Below, piece by piece: positions 24,091 to 36,397 of a DNA stretch of 64,000 nt (positions are counted from its first letter, which is position 1; each line of letters begins with the position of its first letter). The notes beneath the pieces were generated by a model that was given only the letters and a program-made list of their open reading frames with translations, had not been told where the DNA came from and made no database searches. Origin of the DNA: Hyalella azteca. Taxonomy: Eukaryota > Arthropoda > Malacostraca > Amphipoda > Hyalellidae. The stretch covers positions 240,621-304,620 of the forward strand of contig NW_025946018.1 of NCBI RefSeq assembly GCF_000764305.2, in the 5' to 3' direction. The position numbers and the translations under genes were made by a program.

Positions 24091-25419
24091 AGGTAATATA
24101 TTCTCATGTCAATATAAGAAAACGTATCGAAATACCAACCCTACCACAGCGTTACACCACCTTCCACTGCAATGAAAATTTATAAACTGAGCTCACTGGA
24201 AACTACATAGCGTGCTTCCAAAATCGCGCGTGGTTTGAAATCCAATCCCGTGTTGACAACGACTAATAAGTTAACTAGTCGTTTATCTGTAGGCTTGCGG
24301 ACACATTTTTCCAACGAATACGTTCTAAAATAAAGAAAAAACATCCAGCTTCGTAAAAAATTCTCACGATTGGACAGCACCCACAAAGTTTTCGATTTCA
24401 CACAAAATTATGAGATAAACTTCAACTCTTTCACTGCTTACATTCACATGGCGTTTTCTGTTTACTTCTCACAAGATGGTGTCACAAACTTATGTTTTGG
24501 TTGTGTCTAGTTTGATTTCACAATAAATAGACTTGATTCACATTCCATTCTGAGATTTAAATGATTGAAAGTTTTTTTTAAATTATAAAAACCTATTTAT
24601 ACGTTCCAGATTTGAATTTTTTGCCCTATTATGTTGAACTTATCCTGATAAATTCACTTCAAATTCTGAATGATTTCGTCTGCCATCCCGCGTTTCCAAA
24701 CATTTTTTGTCTTTTAGAAAATTTTCGTTGTTAAACATGGGAAACTATTTCATTATATAAAACATAGAGCACGTACCATATAGTGCATTAATAATACAAA
24801 TTAATTTAATAAAAATTAATTTTTAATATAAAAATATAATCAAAACATCATTCAATATATTTTAATTGCTTCTCATGAATTCGCATTAAAATATTTATTT
24901 CGAAATCAACCATGTCAGAGTAACGAAATAATTTGTTCACGTTTTAGGCTTCCGAAAATATTTCAAACCTCTATCAAAAATATCATAATTAATCATTCTC
25001 TTGCATTGAGCATATGAACGGTATGCCTCGTGCTGCCGCATCCGCGATCGTCATTCATTTCTGTCAGTTGCATGCCGGGAGCCTGCTTTTGTTGTTGTTC
25101 AATGTAGTCTCGCTCCCATGAATTGCGTGTTTATTGTGTGCATCACGGAAAAGTTCTTTGCTGTCACATTAAGAGACAAATCTTTAACGAACTAGTACTT
25201 TTTATAATTTTAATTGTTGAGTGCAAGCTGCCCTGCAGACACGTAACATTTCCAAGTGAAGTGATTACTTTATAGAAACTTTTTATACCTTTACCTATAC
25301 ATGTTTAGGCCTATAAGAAGTTTATTTTTTTGCCTCAAATAATGTTGTATCGAAAAACTGGTCTAGGTGTAGCGAAAATAATATATGAACTGTAAATTTT
25401 AGAATTCCATCCTGGCATG
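24091..25419. other. AT-rich stretch interrupting the VTND-family relic
   Basis: About 1.3 kb, very AT-rich around 24540-25000, with no coding frame that I support. It separates the VTND motif from the sequence that follows it in the family. Edges look loosely like an intron (ATAG/GTAATA and TTTTAG/AATTCC), but an in-frame TAG precedes the would-be donor, so an insertion is equally possible. Confidence 0.5.
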
Positions 25420-25620
25420 GGGTTGACCAGTTACAAGAGTACAATGGGCTTTTCACCAAGGATGAGGAGCAGCTGCAGTTCCTGTTGCAAGAGTACAATG
25501 GGCTTCTCACCAAGGATGAGGAACAGCTGCAGTTCCTGCTGCAAAAAAATGCAAATCACCACAGGCAGTATCAGGATTCCTGGAAATCCACTGTAGCACA
25601 AACTGAGCAACAATGAGTGC
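25420..25620 (+). pseudogene. VTND-family relic, C-terminal part with internal duplication
   Basis: Reads LQEYNGLFTKDEEQLQFLLQ, then the same segment again as LQEYNGLLTKDEEQLQFLLQ, then NHHRQYQDSW. In the family this segment follows the VTNDxAERG motif once. Here a 60-bp unit is tandemly duplicated. Confidence 0.7.
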
Positions 25621-27315
25621 CTGGGCAGCATGAAACCCCACCTTGAGCAGCTAATAAATAATAAATGGGACCAAATGCCTGCCATGGGTCAAGCTTCAGG
25701 GCCATTGAGCAACATCTCAATATTAACTGATTCTTTTGAAATTTTTACACATTAATAACTCTCCTTAAAAGGATCATAGTGTGGTGTAGGAGCATGGAAA
25801 AACTATAATCAAATTTTGGCCCCCATTGTTGAGGACCACCTTAAGCAACATCATGCATGAAATAGTAAATAAAATTTTAAACAATTTCAAGGAAATATAA
25901 AGGAAATGATAACTAGAAAATCTCTCATTTGCCACAATGTTTTCAATCACCTCCAAATTATGTCATTAATGACTTGCATGCAAAAATTTGCACTATTATT
26001 GCAAAACCTTTAAAAGTATTTTCTCCTAAAAATTCCTCTCTGCATATATCAACATGTTCAATACAGTTCACATAACTGCTGACTTCCTGCTACTGCAATT
26101 CTGTTGAGGCTCCAATTGAACTTTCCAATTCAAAATAACAGATATGCTTTTTCTTTTATACAAATAAAATAGTGAAGCACATTTTCTATTATTTCAAACT
26201 ATTATATTTTATTATCAACAGGATATGATACAATTAACAACAATAACTAAATTTTTGGGGTTCTTTCAAATATTTTTTTCATTTTACTACAGACCCCCTC
26301 CTGTGGGTCATTTTGCAGCAGATAGGAATCAGCAATGACCCACTGGAGGGTTATATTGAACTCAATGTGTTATTAATATTTATGTTACTTTGTAATTGAA
26401 CATCAGAATCAGTTCATATCATAGTATTCTCATTGTATACAAATTTCATTCTATGAAATCATTCAACATATAATATATTGCAAATTAATTTCAATTAGGT
26501 GCTAATAAAGACTTAGGATGTAGGAAAACTTACCTCTTTTTTTATTCAAATCCCATTCCATTTCAAATGTTTTTCTTTTTTGCACAGCTCAGAAGCACTC
26601 ACAACACTAGCACAAAAGTAAGTACATAACTAATGGAAGAAAAGGGTCAGAAAAGGTGATGGTACTATTCAACTATGAAGTTTTGGTGGTCAGTACTCAT
26701 TTTTTTTTCAAGATAACCAGTTAACCACTGAAAAAATTATACATTTTCTATATAAAATTCCCTCAAAAATTTTTGGTTATTGTTGTTGTTCTTGACTTGC
26801 TGAAGGTGTTAAGATGACCTTACACAGGCCACCTTTCACACCAGGACATGGCTATGGTCAACAAAGTTTGATGAAGTTTCACAACTTGCAGTTTAATTAC
26901 TTTGGTCAATTTGACATGAAATTAGTTTCTTTTTTTTTCTTCTTTGATCAGACACTCTTCACTTGCAGGGCTCCCCGTTACCCCTCACAGCTTCCTTATA
27001 TACGTTTGTTACTTGTATGACATGTGCCCATTGCTTTAATAATGATATGTTTCATATGCCTTTACTCACTAAATTACCATAAATAAAGTTGATGATCAAA
27101 TGGATGCAGAGTTTGCTCAATCTATGCTTGACTTGATCACATGACAGCCAGATACAGTAGCAGAGAAGAAATTTTTTTAAGATTTTTTATGAATCCAATG
27201 ACCAGTTAAGTAACATGGAAACCAGCATTGCCAGATGGACAGTGAATGAAATTTTGAATTAGATCAGGGAATTAAAAATAAACTGATTCTAAAAAAATTT
27301 GCCAGGCAAGTATAG
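25621..27315. other. Intergenic DNA, one small hairpin
   Basis: No gene seen. At 26291-26356 CCTCCTGTGGGTCA faces TGACCCACTGGAGGG about 26 bases later, a possible stem of about 14-18 bp. The rest is AT-rich with short uninformative frames. Confidence 0.4.
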
Positions 27316-29438
27316 TACCATCAAACAGGGTAATAAGGGACGGTTTTGAGCATTTTTTGTTAATAACTTCTTACCATTAAACATTTCAAAAACAAGTTTG
27401 GGCTCATTTTAAAGCTCTTTGCAAGGGCTATCAAATTGCATCTCCAAAAAATATTCCAGATGCTATTAATAGAGTGCCAGATGCAATATAAAAGCATCCT
27501 GAATTATCCCTGGGAATGGGGTAATCTGGGACACTTGAAATAAAACTCAATTTTAAAATGTTTGAAGCATGCAAAGTGCACTCATCCATTCCTAACAGTA
27601 CTCTTTAGTCCTCCTCGTCCTTGTAGATGGTGTAGATGTAGAATAACTGACATTTTCTGTTATTTTTACTTGTTTTTCCTTTGATGATATGATATTAACA
27701 TATCCATATATTATCATATTATTAAAGTGATATTACAGTATCCATGGAAATGCCATTGTGCATTTACAATGACCTTGTCCACTGCAAGCGTCACATCAGC
27801 CACCAAGTATCATATCATTTCATCTGTGTCTGTAAGACCTTATGACCTTATGATGAGTTTGGGATTTCCTAGTCCCTGGTCATGCTGATGTGCTGCCTTC
27901 GTCATCCTCTGTCTCCGAGTTGTCGCTAGGCAGGTCACCCCACCCTCGGGTCCCAGATAAAACGTTGGACGTGTTCCATCTATTTGCCCTCCTTTGGGCC
28001 AGCTGATGCAAGATGCTGTTGCTTGTCACTCGCTGAGGGTAGTTTCCCATTACTGGAAAATCCGGGATCTTTCTCAGCCACTTGTCCAGTTGTCTCTAGA
28101 ATGTTGCAAGGGTAAATGTTGCAGCTTACAGGATGGCTTGTAATTTCTAAACCATTTTAATTTGGTCAAGTGAATTCACTATAACAAAAGATCATAAAAA
28201 CATACCTGAAACAGAAATGAATATTTTAATAACAGCCATAATATTTTTTGGAGAAACAAATCATAGTTTAGGTTAATTACTTTTCATTCTATGTTGCCTG
28301 GTGCACAATTCTATCTATGACATTTTGTGATGACTGCTGATGCATTAATTTTAAGTAAATAAATTTTTTTTCACTGAGCAAGATAAATGTAATCAAAATT
28401 TTTTGTTGTTAATTGATTTTTTGGTTAACTGGAGCCTTTGCTAGCTGAGGTTCTAATGTAAATGCATTTTTTATTTTTTTTTATTTTTTTTTTATTTTTT
28501 CATATATTTAAATATATTAAGTGGCAGTCTTTAATTTATATTGAGGTATTGTTATTCATGCTTTAGTATAAATGTACTATGAATGACAAATTGGTATATA
28601 AACTTGTTGCCTTTAGTGTGCATTAGGTTCCAATAAATTGAATGTTTTTGGTAGTATGTTGAAGCCAGTTAAATGGTCAATATTTAGCTCATTACCTTGC
28701 TCCATACAAACTTTACAAAGCTAATGAATAGACTCATCAATAATTGTTTACCCAAAAATCCCTAAGTGGTGAACACCACCTTGGCCTGTTGGCCATTATT
28801 GAAGGCAATAAGTGCCCTTATTAGCCATCCATTATGATCCATATAATGTTATTGTTAGTAGGGTAACTGCAACATAAAAAATAACACCTCAAAAATACAA
28901 AAAAATAAAAAAAATCAAATAAATAAAAAAAATCATGAAAAAATCAAAAAAATCATTGATTTTTGATTTTTAAAAAAAAATCAAAAAAATCGCCAACCCT
29001 GTTTTTAGGGGTGCCCCTTATTACCCCGGGGGGTGTCCCTTATTGCCCTGTCGTGAGGAAATGGCCACTATTTTTTAATGAACTTGAGATATGCAAATTC
29101 CGTCAATCACATTTCTAAGGAAACACCAGTGTGCAACTTTTATGCATGTAAAATTTTTTAATAGAGCAAATTTTTTCTGCTACAGACCTTAGCAGAGGTA
29201 CGTTTCCAAAATCTCACTTATCAAACTTTTTTTCAAGGATTATTTAGAGATAGTAAATGTATGATTTCTTAATTTGCTTTAATAAAATAGTATAGTACTA
29301 ATAGCATAGTAAAATGATAGTAGTAAAGGATAGTAAAAATGTAGATCTTTACGCCACTATTTTTAGTTTTGCAATATTTTGATTAGTTTAGCAGTCATTA
29401 TTAACCCCGCCCATCCCTTATTACGCCGTTTGATAGTA
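27316..29438. mobile_element. 2.1-kb terminal-inverted-repeat element, non-coding
   Basis: The left end reads TACCATCAAACAGGGTAATA and then AGGGACGG. The right end in reverse complement reads TACTATCAAACGGCGTAATA and then AGGGATGG, about 25 of 28 bases alike. The interior has no transposase frame. It repeats the word TAATAAGGGAC or TAATCTGGGACAC near 27520, 29010 and 29035. It also has A/T-run segments such as GATTTTTTTGATTTTT near 28950. A related end begins at 63825. I cannot place it in a superfamily. Confidence 0.7.
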
Positions 29439-30689
29439 TTATTGAATAGTAATATTGGCATTAAAGAATAGAACATGCTTGGCCACTTGCCAATTTCTGT
29501 AATGTTCTTGACTCATCTGCTAGGGATCTGAGAGCTGGCCTTTAGACCAGATCTATCCAAAACTGATGTTGAATCAAGTAGTTCCAAAACATCCACCAAT
29601 TTTCAAGGTGGGATGCACTTCTATTTAAAACATATATACAGTGTATATCACTACAGTGTTGTATTGTCATAAGTGAAAGCCAAGGTGTTTTTTAAGAGCT
29701 TTATTCAAGAAGAATGCAACATCCTGAAACAAAATTGCACTACTATTAAAACAGTACTGCCACAACATGAAGGGAATATATTGATATGTGAATATCTTGC
29801 ACATACATCAAGAAATTACAAAATACTTATAAGGAGAACAGTAGTTCAAAGAACAGAACAGTAACATACAGGAACCAGTCTAATTTTAATAATAGACATT
29901 AGTTCTAGAGCAGTAACTTACTAGAATAAACTACATGTTATACAGAATACTATGTACATGTGAGTGATACAACAAAAATTTCACAAGACATTGTTTTTCA
30001 TTTATGGGTACTGGAGAATTATAGAGGAACTGGGGAGTTGTCACAGATTAACAACTCCCCAGAAGCATTGAACGTTAGGACAAATGATACCTGGTTCAGT
30101 TGCCCATTACATCTGGTGGCCCACAGCATCCCATTAAACACAGTACCAGTTCTAGGATTAATGTGAAGAAAGAACTTACCTTGATTAGGATGAGATGGAC
30201 AAGGCATCACCAATGAAAGTATTGTTGTTAGGTGCTTCTTTTCTGTGCACTTCTGATTGCACTATATTTAGACAGGGCATTTAGGGAATCTGAAGAATTT
30301 TGGAAGTCAGGTCAGCAGTGGGTACAAGGGCTGCAATTGAGTGAGTAAAAGAGTAGAACACAGGTCTGACAGAAAGGTATAAACAGCAGTTCATTAAGAT
30401 AATATTGGTTTTTCTAGAGTTTTTGAGTAAATTTTATATAAAATCAAGGCCTGAAAGCTACAAGTGTTTCTGCAACAATGGAGTAAGCATATAAGACTTG
30501 GCTTCTCTTGAGGAGGCACTGAACCTTCTCAGCAATATGTATAAAGAAGCCTAGGTGTATAAGGAATGGTAATAAGTTGGTTAGGAATAGGATATGCAAA
30601 AGGTCAGTTGTATGGATTGGTGGTGCACATTGACGTGACTGGGCATGCTTTGTGTAGGCAGATTATGCTGTTGTTGCATGGTTTGAAGC
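29439..30689. other. Intergenic DNA, no gene seen
   Basis: Short frames only, and no repeats that I could define. Confidence 0.35.
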
Positions 30690-30905
30690 ATCAGCAGTAG
30701 ACTCCTGCGTCTCAAAATAATTTTCTCGAAATGAACCGGGACAGACGAAACGAGACGAGAAAATTCCAGGAAAAAAATAACGGGACAAGGTAAAATTGGT
30801 CCCGGAATAAACGTATGAACCGAGACAAACTTCTGTCCCGGACTTAAAATTTGTGTCCTGGTAAATTATGAACCGGGACAAGACAGACCGATTTGAAATG
30901 AGACA
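30690..30905. repeat. Cluster of CCGGGACA-type words
   Basis: GAACCGGGACAGACGAAACG, AACGGGACAAGG, GGTCCCGG, GAACCGAGACAAAC, TGTCCCGGAC and GAACCGGGACAAGACAG occur on both orientations within about 200 bp. The block looks like a decayed palindromic repeat; no unit length is constant. Confidence 0.5.
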
Positions 30906-33900
30906 TACCAATGTAGCAGTTTTGACTATTGTTATGCGGGTGTGATGAACTCGTCATCAGCTTGTATTTGTCTATTGCAGCTACTTAGTTTATGGGGAAT
31001 TAAAGTTGGTGTTTTCTAAGTTTTATTAAGCAAAGTTAAAAACAAGTTACATAGTTTATTACATGGGATCAGCAGCTTATGAGAGACATCAAGGATTGTG
31101 CCAAATGAGTCGTTAAGAAATTGCAAATTGTGGGGACAAGAAGTAGTAAAGAATTAGCTAATAAGAGAAACATGGAGTAGTAAAGAGTTTGAGACTAGAG
31201 AGGAACCTGAGTAGTCCAGAATTAGCAAATAAAGAGGAACATGGACAGGTGATGATGCCTATACTATGGTGCAGATAAATTGAATGAGCACTTGATCAGA
31301 CTATTGCACTTGCTGGTTGAATTCTGTTTATACTGTAATTCTGTAATACTGTAAAGAAAATAAGAAAAGAACAATATTAACTAACACAAAGTAAAATGAA
31401 TGATCTACCTGTCCACTCAATATATTATTAAAAATGAGAATAAAGATCATGAACGCAGGAAGGTTGTGCTATAAAAATAGTATTTACAACCCCCGGTAAC
31501 ACCAAGACGAGACGAGATTTGTTTTAATTATTTAAGACAAAACAAGTTTTTCGATTACGATATGAATCAATTCAAAAACATGGGTTGAAGAATGCCAAGT
31601 TATCCCTTTATTGCTAATAGAGCCATAGACAGTTACTAGTTAAATTGAGTTAATTGCAGATTTAGCAAAACTTGTCTAACTAACTGACATGGCAGTTAAT
31701 TAGTGGTCCGACAAACACCCTAAACCTGTTGAGGTATGGCTGAGTATTGAGTAAAAAATGTTACTCTTAAGTCTTAAATAAGGCTTCGATGGCACTTTAT
31801 GGGAACCATACGAGTATGGGTCGAGTTCATTACGCATTTGGAACGAGATCAGGCGCCATGGACTTGCGGTATTTTTCAAAAATTGCGGTATTTTTCAATA
31901 AACTTAGGAAGTCAGGCTCATGAATAGCTTGGAGACCGCCATGACTGCACACGCCCAACCAGCTTGGCGTCTGGGTTGAAACTGAACTTGAGCCGACCAA
32001 CTGCCAAGCCCCACAGCAAGCAGTGGAAGCCTTGGCTCGGCTTGCCTTATTTCGCCCACCTCAGCCCGTTTGGCGCCATATTTGGGGGGTTTTGAGGTTA
32101 GCCGATTTAGACTCGTGAATCGGACTCTATGGTGTGTGGGGCCCTTTAGTCTTATGGTCCTACCTACCTCACCTGTTACCTGTACTGTCTGTACATGAGC
32201 ATGTGGGACTGGGACATTGGAAATAATTTTAGAGGCTTCCAGTGCTTGTGCACTTGGCACTGCCCAGCCTGGTATAGGAGTCAGAAGTGAACTTGAAGGA
32301 GAGTCTAAAAAACTCTCTGCAGTCTGCCTTGTCACTATGTCTATGTATTACTTACATGTAATCTTAATCCTACCTAACCTTGCGCTTGCTGCATGACCAA
32401 AAAGCCTTTGGATACTGTGTATGTGCTGCAATTGGCAGATATCTTAACTCATTATTATTCTTATGGCAGCAAGCCCACCTGCATGGGGCCATAGTTTCCT
32501 CCCAGTTCTCAAACCAGTGACAGACCAGGGCTATAAGACAAGTAGACTAGATTCCATACCAGTAACAAACTGCCAAAAGATAATAGCGCGGTGCCGCCGT
32601 AAGTCTTCAACCAATACTTTAAGCATGCTTGCTTGATGCTCATGTCATAAGCAGGCACTCAGGCAGTTCCTCATTCAACTGAATCTACTCCGGAGTCTGG
32701 CCTATCCTCTTCGCCTTCCAACCTAACCTATTTTGTGTTCATGGTTTCACGCTGTCCCAGCTCTGTCACAAAATTCTTGCAAACAATCGCTGGCTCTACT
32801 GGCAGACTTGTACCGCCTTTCTAACTTCCTGCAGCCAATGAAGTTAGGTTAGGTCCGCTCACGCTCAGCCGGCTCAGGTTTGTTTAGGGTAGAGAAATGT
32901 TGCAACTTGTGTAGGTTAGGCGGGCCTGAAAAGGGCAGGCCGAAAGAGGATTGGCCAGATGCAGTATGGGCATGCTTACCTTTACTTTTAGCAAGCTTAT
33001 TTTGTAGCTCTACCGGTAGACGTCCGAAGTAGGGGCTTTCAGCACTTGACTTCATAGGCTGTTATGCCCACTACCTAGCATTCTTACCTACGGAAAGAAA
33101 TTTTTTTTTAATTAATTTTAAGACTTTGGGTGTGACGAGATCACACCTCCCAGTCTGAGCACAACTTGATTTTTCTCTGAGCCTTTCTTTCTCTTGCCAA
33201 CAGTCGTTCACAGATTAATCTCTAGCTCACTCTCACCAGCCAGTGGTTGTTGTGTGAAAGAAGAGATGAAAGGATTAGTTACTGGGCATCGTCGTAGGGT
33301 GTTTACCATGAGTAACTGCTTAACGGTGACTGATGTGGCTGTGTCATTGACGATAAATATATTATAATTTCAATCATTTTATTGGAGTCTTTACATGCAA
33401 ACTACAGTCTTACATGCAAATGTTTCAACTAGTTATCTATTTTTTTTTCTCAACAAGATGGCTAATACTCGAGGCATCTTTTTTTGGAAAGAAATTCACT
33501 TATGTGGACGTCATTAAATGCCGCATTAAATTTTTTTTGTTTTATAATGAAGCATTTCATCCATGATGTACCAGAGATATGTCTACCTAGATTGAATCAA
33601 TGGGGCACAAAAGTTTAGCATACATTTATTTTGCTTAGTATTACTGCTGCTTTAATAAATCATTAAACGCTGCATGGACACGCTTCCAAGGTGGTATTGC
33701 TACGCAAGCAAATGTGTAGCCTTATATTTATTTTTTATCTTTTGCGTTCCTTCGCACACTGTTATGAAAATGACAACAAATTCCGCCCATTTTGAGCACT
33801 ACAATGGGTGATTGATAACAAATTAAAGTGTTTCACTAATGTTTCCATTAATTTTAGAACATTTAGCCTGCATTAGCGTAGGCCACACCGGCATGACTGC

Positions 33901-34164
33901 TTCGTAACAAACCGTACACAAAATTCGTAACAAATAAATGTGAAATTAAATCCACATATTTCTATGCTCACAGGGCTGTAGTGGAGATTTTTTTTGCATA
34001 TTTACCTCCTTTCGTTTTTTATTAAAATGATGAAACAAGTTAATTCAACCACTTTGGCACGCCCCATTTCTTTGATTCATATCAAATATTTATTAAATTA
34101 AATACGCACATTTCACAGCTCATTGTGCCAGTGCAAAAATTTTTTCGCACTCTTGCCTTATCAG
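30906..34164. other. Gene-poor region with a more GC-rich patch
   Basis: From about 31890 to 33060 the base composition is visibly richer in G and C than its surroundings, with minus-strand open frames at 32335-31904 (143 codons) and 33055-32849 (68 codons). Neither shows a motif I recognise, and they lack paired splice sites. An unidentified mobile element is possible. From 33060 to 34164 the DNA is AT-rich, and a stretch near 34036 resembles, at lower identity, the start of the direct repeat that follows. Confidence 0.35.
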
Positions 34165-34936
34165 GTTTTAAATTAATAATAAAATGGGTGAATTCAACCA
34201 TTAAGGTGCACCAAATTCCCTCAATTCTTGATCAATAATTATGAAATTAAATGAACAATTGGGACATTTTTATCACATTACTTCAGGTTTACGTCTGCGT
34301 TCAGGTAAGGTTAATATTGGTTCCACCTGTTTTACCATTTTAGTTGAAAACGGGAAGTTGTGAAAATGTAAAAAAATCTTTGTCACAGTACAATGTTTAT
34401 TAGAATTTGCTTATTTAATTACAGAATTATTTGTCACGAATTGAGGAAATGGCGTTTAACGAAGTGGTTGAAATATCCCATGTTACCGTTTTAATTGAAA
34501 ACAAGCGGTGGTAAAAATGAAAAAATCGTTGCCACGGCGCTCCGGGCATTAGCGCTATAGGCTTATTTACCTTTATCAATATTGGTCACAAACTGAATGA
34601 ATGGGTAGTGCTAAACTTGTTGAATTCTCCGTGCCGGGATTACCTCTGTAGCCCACTTTACGATCACTGACTTGCATTGGACAAGTAAAATTTACTCTGT
34701 CCAATGTTGTCAATTGTGTCATTTTCATCAAGAAAAAATTTATATTTTATGGAAGTACCTAATAAAATTTATGTAAAAAAACCTGGATTTTCCGATGTAT
34801 TTAATACAGGTTCGAATGATCGAATATACTTGGATAAAATTTAATTCTAAAACTACAGTGTGACTTCTAATTCTAGTCCATAGAGTGATCATGAATTGCA
34901 TGATCCTGCTAGTCACTTAGAAATATTGTTCTGATT
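34165..34936. repeat. 772-bp direct repeat, copy A
   Basis: Starts GTTTTAAATTAATAATAAAA and ends ATATTGTTCTGATT. It matches 35175-35948 with only scattered differences over its full length, so it is a recent duplication. There is no TG...CA end structure and no coding frame. Confidence 0.9.
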
Positions 34937-34969
34937 ATAATTGTGCATTTTTTCCATAAATGAGAAAAT

Positions 34970-35175
34970 GCGCTAAAAAGAGATCTGGGTAAAAAAACAT
35001 CGCTGGGAGTCATGAGCTGCACGTGTAGTGTACAAATTGTCAAACAAACGTTCGAACTTCGACTTCGGACTGCCGCCCCCTTATCGCCCCCCTATCGCCT
35101 TTTTCTTCTTTACCGCCCCCCAAAATTTTTCCACCGCCCCTAGGGGGGCGATATCGCCCACTTTGGAAACCACTG
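34970..35175 (-). mobile_element. hAT-like terminal fragment between the direct repeats
   Basis: In reverse complement the right edge reads CAGTGGTTTCCAAAGTGGGC and then GATATCGCCCCC, the kind of terminus shared by many hAT elements. The adjacent run of CCGCCCCC/ATCGCCCCC words fits the subterminal region. No matching opposite terminus is visible in the 240-bp spacer. ATGAGAAAATGCGCT at its left matches an end of the short TIR repeat family seen at 19515 and 38455. Confidence 0.55.
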
Positions 35176-35948
35176 TTTTAAATTAATAATAAAATGGGTG
35201 AATTCAACCATTTAGGTGCACCAAATTCCCTCGATTCTTGATCAATAATTATGAAATTAAATGAACAATTGGGACATTTTTATCACATTACTTCAGGTTT
35301 ATGTCTGCGTTCAGGTAAGGTTAGGATTGGTTCCACCTGTTTTACCATTTTAGTTGAAAACAGGAAGTTGTGAAAATGTAAAAAAATCCTTGTCACAGTG
35401 CAATGTTTATTAGAATTTGCTTATTTAATTACAGAATTATTTGTCACGAATTGAGGAAATTGCGCTTAATGAAGTGGTTGAAATATCCCATGTTACCGTT
35501 TTAATTGAAAACGAGCGGTGGTAAAAATGAAAAAATCGTTGCCACGGCACTCCGGGCATTAGCGCTATAGGCTTATTTACCTTTATCAATATTGGTCACA
35601 AACTGAGTGAATGGGTAATGCTAAACTTGTTGAATTCTCCGCGCCGGGATTACCTCTGTAGCCCACTTTACGATCACTGACTTGCATTGGACAAGTAAAA
35701 TTTACTTTATCCAATGTTGTCAATTGTGTCATTTTCATCAAGAAAAAATGTATATTTTTTGGAAGTACCTAATAAAATTTATGTAAAAAAAAACCTGGAT
35801 TTTCCGATGTATTTAATACAGGTTCGAATGATTGAATATACTAGGATAAAATTTAATTCTAAAACTACAGTGTGACTTCTAATTCTAGTTCATAGAGTGA
35901 TCATGAATTGCATGATCCTGCTAGTCACTTAGAAATATTGTTCTGATT
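35175..35948. repeat. 772-bp direct repeat, copy B
   Basis: The second copy of 34165-34936, offset by about 1,010 bases. The two copies are separated by the hAT-like fragment. Confidence 0.9.
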
Positions 35949-36397
35949 GATAAACTCGTGATTTACAGAGTGCGGGGCATTGTTAAATCAATCTTATTCA
36001 CAACCATTTAACGCAATAATGACTGAACTACACCATTAGTAGATTAAATCAGCTAGAAAATTTCAATTTAAATTCATGCTCAATTCAATTTTTGTTGTTA
36101 ATGCTTATCACTTTTTTAGGTCTGTAGACTTTCATTGCAATATTTTGATTAGTTCCTCGCATCTGGCTGATTCTTTCTGAGGGGTTCTTTGGATTTTTTT
36201 ATTATTTTTTTAAATAAAAAAAAATCACCAACCCTGCCTACATGGTGTTTCAAGTGTCAACTGAATAGCTGTTTGGGCATACTGGCCACATGCTGGCCTG
36301 GCTATCATCTTCTTAAGGTATAGATGAGAATTTGTTCTAATTATGTTCTTAACTGTATCATCTCTGAGCAGAGTGCAGACTAATTGTATTATAAAAC
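35949..36397. other. Upstream region of GNL2
   Basis: Contains a fragment (GCAATATTTTGATTAGTT near 36139) shared with the right end of the element at 27316-29438. The GNL2 promoter and 5' UTR should lie here, but I see no diagnostic promoter motif. Confidence 0.35.

Noticed and set aside
32820..32935. TTAGG-type telomeric repeat
   Set aside because: Only two adjacent TTAGG words occur, which is not an array.
34165..35948. LTR retrotransposon with 772-bp LTRs
   Set aside because: The repeats have no TG...CA ends, no primer-binding site or polypurine tract is visible, and the spacer is only about 240 bp.
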